From an uncultured bacterium (GTDB lineage Bacteria > Bacteroidota > Rhodothermia > Rhodothermales > UBA10348), in the NCBI GenBank assembly GCA_943788505.1, contig CALSQR010000001.1, forward strand, positions 620,001 to 684,000: a DNA stretch of 64,000 bases, in the 5' to 3' direction. The notes beneath the pieces were generated by a model. That model saw nothing but the letters and a program-made list of their open reading frames with translations, made no database searches and was not told the DNA's origin. Within the stretch, counting starts at the first letter, position 1. Every line of letters begins with the position of its first letter. This document shows positions 61,136 to 64,000 of the stretch, one piece after another. Made by a program: the position numbers and the translations under genes.

Positions 61136-62383
61136 ATGCAACATCCTCCTACGCCCGACGCACCGGGCTTATTTAAATCTCATTTCGACTATCCTGCTGC
61201 ACACGTTGCTTCTGCTCCTGGTCGGGTTGAAGTGTTGGGCAACCATACCGACTATAATGGCGGTACGGTGGTAGGAGCAGGCATTAACCTCCGCCTGGAG
61301 GTCGCTGCGCATGTCAGATCAGATGATGTCATCCGTCTCGTTTCCAGTGGGGATGGCCTCAATACGACTGTAGTAACAACCAGTATAGATACGTATTCAA
61401 CGGACACCCTCCCTGACTGGACGCGGTATTTGTTGGGTGTGCTTGACGAATTTCGGCTACAAGGACTTTGGTCAGATCAAGGAGTCGACCTTGCCGTCGA
61501 TTCCGCCCTCCCGATTGGTATGGGTCTATCCAGTAGCGCCGCAATTGAGCTCTCCACAGCAGGAGTTCTCACTTCTATCAGGCAGACGCTCGAGCCAAAA
61601 CCCGGGACTGACTCCAAACAAGACGGTGCGGTGGCGGCACCACAGGCCCATTTCGGTATAGACGTCCTTGTGGGAATCGCTCATTGGGCTGAAAACCGAT
61701 ACGTTGGCGTTCCATGTGGCTTGCTTGATCAGACAGTAGTTGGACACGCGCAGAAGGGCTCGCTGATAGTGCTCGATGCATCAACAAACCGCCACTTGGC
61801 CATCGCGCTCCCGCCGGGTGTGTCCTTTGTCTTATTCCGCACCCACATATCCCATCGGCTGATAGACTCGCCCTATGAAAGCAGGCATCGAGAATGCCGC
61901 ACTGCGCTCATGGGATTACAGCGAATGATTCCTGGCGTCCGCCACCTAGCTCGCCTCCACCCAGTAGATATCGACGCCTACGAGGTCGTAATTGACCCTG
62001 TGTCGGTTCGTCGATCACGTCACGTCGTGGAAGAACAGCGTCGTGTTGGCCGGTTTCTTCGTGCCTTAGTCGAAGGTGATGTGACAACAGCTGGACAATT
62101 GATGCGTGCATCTCACGACAGCTCACGTGTACTGTTTGAAAACTCGACACCCGAGTTGGACATTCTTGTCGAGCGACTAATGGAAAAGCCCGGCGTGAAG
62201 GGAGCCCGACTCTCTGGCGCTGGATGGGGCGGAGCCGTCATGGCAATGGTCGATGAATCGTTTGATGATGAAGCAGCTGAGTCTGTTTGCGATGCGTACG
62301 AAGAGCTGTTCGAAGCTCGTCCATATTGGTGGCGTACCGATGCAGAAGAAGGCCTGCGCATGGAAGCCTTGGCAACCGACTGA
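61136..62383 (+). CDS. galK: Galactokinase
   Basis: 415 residues from the ATG at 61136; the ATG at 61100 adds 12 unlikely residues. Phosphorylates galactose at C1, first Leloir step. GHMP fold: 'APGRVEVLGNHTDYNGGTVV' is the galactokinase signature, 'LPIGMGLSSSAAIELSTAGVL' the ATP-binding loop and 'GARLSGAGWGGAVMAMVD' the third motif. 'DQTVVGHAQKGSLIVLDAST' includes the catalytic Asp region. No galE or galT is in the window. Confidence 0.92.
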   Translation: MQHPPTPDAPGLFKSHFDYPAAHVASAPGRVEVLGNHTDYNGGTVVGAGINLRLEVAAHVRSDDVIRLVSSGDGLNTTVVTTSIDTYSTDTLPDWTRYLLGVLDEFRLQGLWSDQGVDLAVDSALPIGMGLSSSAAIELSTAGVLTSIRQTLEPKPGTDSKQDGAVAAPQAHFGIDVLVGIAHWAENRYVGVPCGLLDQTVVGHAQKGSLIVLDASTNRHLAIALPPGVSFVLFRTHISHRLIDSPYESRHRECRTALMGLQRMIPGVRHLARLHPVDIDAYEVVIDPVSVRRSRHVVEEQRRVGRFLRALVEGDVTTAGQLMRASHDSSRVLFENSTPELDILVERLMEKPGVKGARLSGAGWGGAVMAMVDESFDDEAAESVCDAYEELFEARPYWWRTDAEEGLRMEALATD

Positions 62384-62433
62384 CACCTTATGCACGACGC
62401 GTAACCGTTTCCAATCGGAATCTACCTATCCCC

Positions 62434-63048
62434 ATGAGCAAACAAGCAAAGAAAACTCGTCGCCCCCGGATTCGGACAATCGTTGAATGGAGTGTTTTCA
62501 TCTTGTTTTTTCTGTTCCTCCGTTACACGGATCAAGGAACGACTGTGCAGGGATGGATGCAGCAAGCTGTTCTTGCCACCGGACTTTTTCAGGCCAACAC
62601 CGTTTATGTCGCTGAGGAAGCCGAGCCGGCCAGCTACCAGTTAGCTCTTGAAACGCTCGATGGCCGCCCTGATCACCTTTCTGCCTATGAGGGCAAAACG
62701 ATATTTCTGAACCTTTGGGCTACCTGGTGTGCTCCTTGTTTAGCCGAAATGCCTTACATCCAGGATCTCTACGAAGAGACGAAGGACGAGGGTGTGGTCT
62801 TCATCACAATTGCAACGGATGATGATTTAGACCTTTCGCGCCGGTACATGGAGTCCAAGGAGTACACGTTTCCAGCATACAGAGTCGTTGGGCCCATGCC
62901 GCCAGTGTATCAGTCCCCCACGTTGCCTACCACATGGGTGATATCTCCAGAAGGTAAAATCGCAACCGTTCACGCTGGAATGGCCAATTACGCCACCCGC
63001 GGGTTCAGACAATTCCTACGCGACTTATCAAATGTTCAGGCGCCATGA
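62434..63048 (+). CDS. TlpA/ResA-like membrane-anchored thioredoxin
   Basis: 204 residues from the ATG at 62434; the frame to 62287 lies inside galK. One N-terminal helix (IVEWSVFILFFLFLRY) anchors a periplasmic thioredoxin domain: 'GKTIFLNLWATWCAPCLAEMPYIQDLYEETKDEGVVFITIATDD' with the W-C-A-P-C active site, and 'SPTLPTTWVISPEGKIATVHAG' with the cis-Pro. Reduces disulfides outside the cytoplasm, for example in cytochrome c maturation. The C-terminus ends 'FRQFLRDLSNVQAP'. Confidence 0.9.
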   Translation: MSKQAKKTRRPRIRTIVEWSVFILFFLFLRYTDQGTTVQGWMQQAVLATGLFQANTVYVAEEAEPASYQLALETLDGRPDHLSAYEGKTIFLNLWATWCAPCLAEMPYIQDLYEETKDEGVVFITIATDDDLDLSRRYMESKEYTFPAYRVVGPMPPVYQSPTLPTTWVISPEGKIATVHAGMANYATRGFRQFLRDLSNVQAP

Positions 63049-63109
63049 CGGTCCGGAGCTAGCTTTGTGCGCCGTCAAACTTTGGTCATTTTTAGGCGCT
63101 TGAGGATAG

Positions 63110-63502
63110 TTATCGACGAAGATAGTCGTCAGTCTTGTCCAACCAATCCTGGCGAGGAGGACTAAAAATATCTACATCCAACGTGTCTTCAAGAGCCTGT
63201 GCTTTGTGCCACACATTTGAAGGAATGTGTAGGACTTCACCTTCATGTACATCCACAACCTCTGATTCATCTTCGCCAATCCAGAACCGTAATGTTCCTT
63301 TCAGGATGTAGGTGATCTGTTCGTTGTCATGTTGATGTAGCGGTACGATGCAATCCTTGTCGAGATACACATGCGCTAACATTACGCGATCGCCACTAAT
63401 GAGCTTGCGCCCGAGGCTAGGAGAAAGCTGTTCCATAGGAAGTTCATCCCAGGAAATCTTTGTGACGGAGGAAGAATTGGTAGTAGACATAACTGATTTC
63501 AA
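63110..63502 (-). CDS. Cupin-domain protein
   Basis: 130 residues, with a possible second ATG four codons later. 'VPLHQHDNEQITYILKGTLRFWIGEDESEVVDVHEGEVLHIPSNVWHKAQALEDTLDVDIFSP' contains both cupin motifs, with the metal-binding H-x-H, E and the second His (V-W-H). Single-domain cupin of unknown substrate; members of this size include sugar- or amino-acid-derived-product sensors and small isomerases. It is transcribed alone. Confidence 0.85.
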   Translation of the reverse strand: MKSVMSTTNSSSVTKISWDELPMEQLSPSLGRKLISGDRVMLAHVYLDKDCIVPLHQHDNEQITYILKGTLRFWIGEDESEVVDVHEGEVLHIPSNVWHKAQALEDTLDVDIFSPPRQDWLDKTDDYLRR

Positions 63503-63618
63503 AATGTGCGGTTGAACGGGATGTAAGAATGATAATCAATTCGTACCCAATCTCCCGAATCACTCAGGCATTGAAAGCGTTGCACGGCACAGGTTAACCC
63601 ATCTTCCTGCCAAGATAC

Positions 63619-64000
63619 ATGGCTGCTGACCCTTCCTTATCGTTGAATCGCTCCCCTTCCCAAGGAGACTTCCCATGCTTTGCTGCGGGGCTTCCCACGG
63701 CCTTACCCGGAGAGGGTGAATATGAGCTTCGTTTTGCCTGCTCACTGCAAGAGTTGACAGCCATCCAACGCCTTCGATATCGCGTGTTTAACATTGAGAT
63801 GAATGAAGGGCTGGCCAACTCGCACACCCGTCAGTTGGATGCCGATGAGTTTGACAAACAGTGCCACCATGTGTATGTCAGGCATCGAGAATCGGGAGAC
63901 ATTGTTGGGACGTACCGAATGCAAACCCAAAATATGGCTCAGGCCGGGAAGGGCTTCTATTCATCCACTGAGTATGACCTCGCAGCAATGAGTACTGCAT
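63619..64000 (+). CDS. GNAT-family / OlsB-like N-acyltransferase (partial)
   Basis: Starts at the ATG at 63619 and is open to the window's end (127 codons seen). 'YELRFACSLQELTAIQRLRYRVFNIEMNEGL', 'LDADEFDKQCHHVYVRHRESGDIVGTYRMQT' and 'GFYSSTEYDL' are the start of the OlsB / hemolysin-like (autoinducer-synthase-fold) acyltransferase family: R-x-x-V-F, D-x-x-D-x-x-C-x-H, and G-x-Y-R. Members make ornithine or glycine lipids, or acylate other amines. The last ~130 residues lie outside the window. Confidence 0.8.
   Translation, partial: MAADPSLSLNRSPSQGDFPCFAAGLPTALPGEGEYELRFACSLQELTAIQRLRYRVFNIEMNEGLANSHTRQLDADEFDKQCHHVYVRHRESGDIVGTYRMQTQNMAQAGKGFYSSTEYDLAAMSTA

Overview
The window looks like chromosome of a marine, aerobic member of the Bacteroidota / Rhodothermota-Balneolota side of the FCB group. 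The signs are a stand-alone type IX secretion C-terminal domain (51890-52258), a GT3 (eukaryote-type) glycogen synthase, a DUF5916 outer-membrane protein, many short lipobox lipoproteins, and a TTG-N20-TANNTTTG promoter ahead of tRNA-Asn. GC is near 50-53%. No ribosomal RNA, phage, transposase or CRISPR array was seen.

Layout. 1-7260: end of a sulfatase, glycogen synthase, and a LolD/FtsX-type ABC exporter operon with a CrtC-like lipoprotein. 7261-10527: tRNA-Leu(CAG), a DUF5916 barrel protein, tRNA-Asn(GTT). 10658-23513: a mixed region with real genes (DEAD-box helicase, DoxX, MFS, MarR, HI0933-type flavoprotein, sulfatase) and at least five decayed or truncated genes (M20 peptidase, two Ser/Thr kinases, a spermidine-dehydrogenase-like end, an endonuclease/exonuclease/phosphatase protein). 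24679-26657: a small array of minus-strand gene cassettes, each followed by an attC-like element: a RelE/Phd pair, a DUF5615/DUF433 pair and a truncated HNH nuclease. No integrase is visible, so this resembles a CALIN (cluster of attC sites lacking an integrase).

26789-37415: a DNA-damage-tolerance region. Three separate plus-strand transcription units (ImuB-like Y-family protein; DUF6504-like small protein; DnaE2/ImuC polymerase followed by a SRAP/HMCES protein) start from promoters built on nearly the same sequence, TTGACACACATAT...ACATAT... . This looks like one regulon (probably SOS) split over 7 kb, with unrelated genes (TspO-like, HtrA, an APC permease, DUF6624) on the other strand between them. 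ImuA is not seen.

37516-43588: an H-NS-like protein, then a polyamine operon: a very Asp-rich small protein coupled to a deoxyhypusine-synthase-like enzyme, arginine decarboxylase, N-carbamoylputrescine amidase and agmatine deiminase. Together these convert arginine to putrescine, with the DHS-like enzyme probably making homospermidine or a related amine. 43804-45972: a tightly overlapping membrane redox operon (two small membrane proteins, a ferric-reductase/Rieske fusion, and an unrecognised protein with a conserved-looking Cys motif).

45977-64000: mostly ordinary chromosomal genes: FG-GAP and cytochrome/beta-propeller lipoproteins, threonine dehydrogenase plus KBL, DAHP synthase, polyphosphate glucokinase, DeoC, a lipid kinase, a BtuF/BtuC-type uptake pair without its ATPase, polyprenyl synthase, galactokinase, a TlpA-like thioredoxin, and the start of a GNAT/acyltransferase protein cut by the window end.
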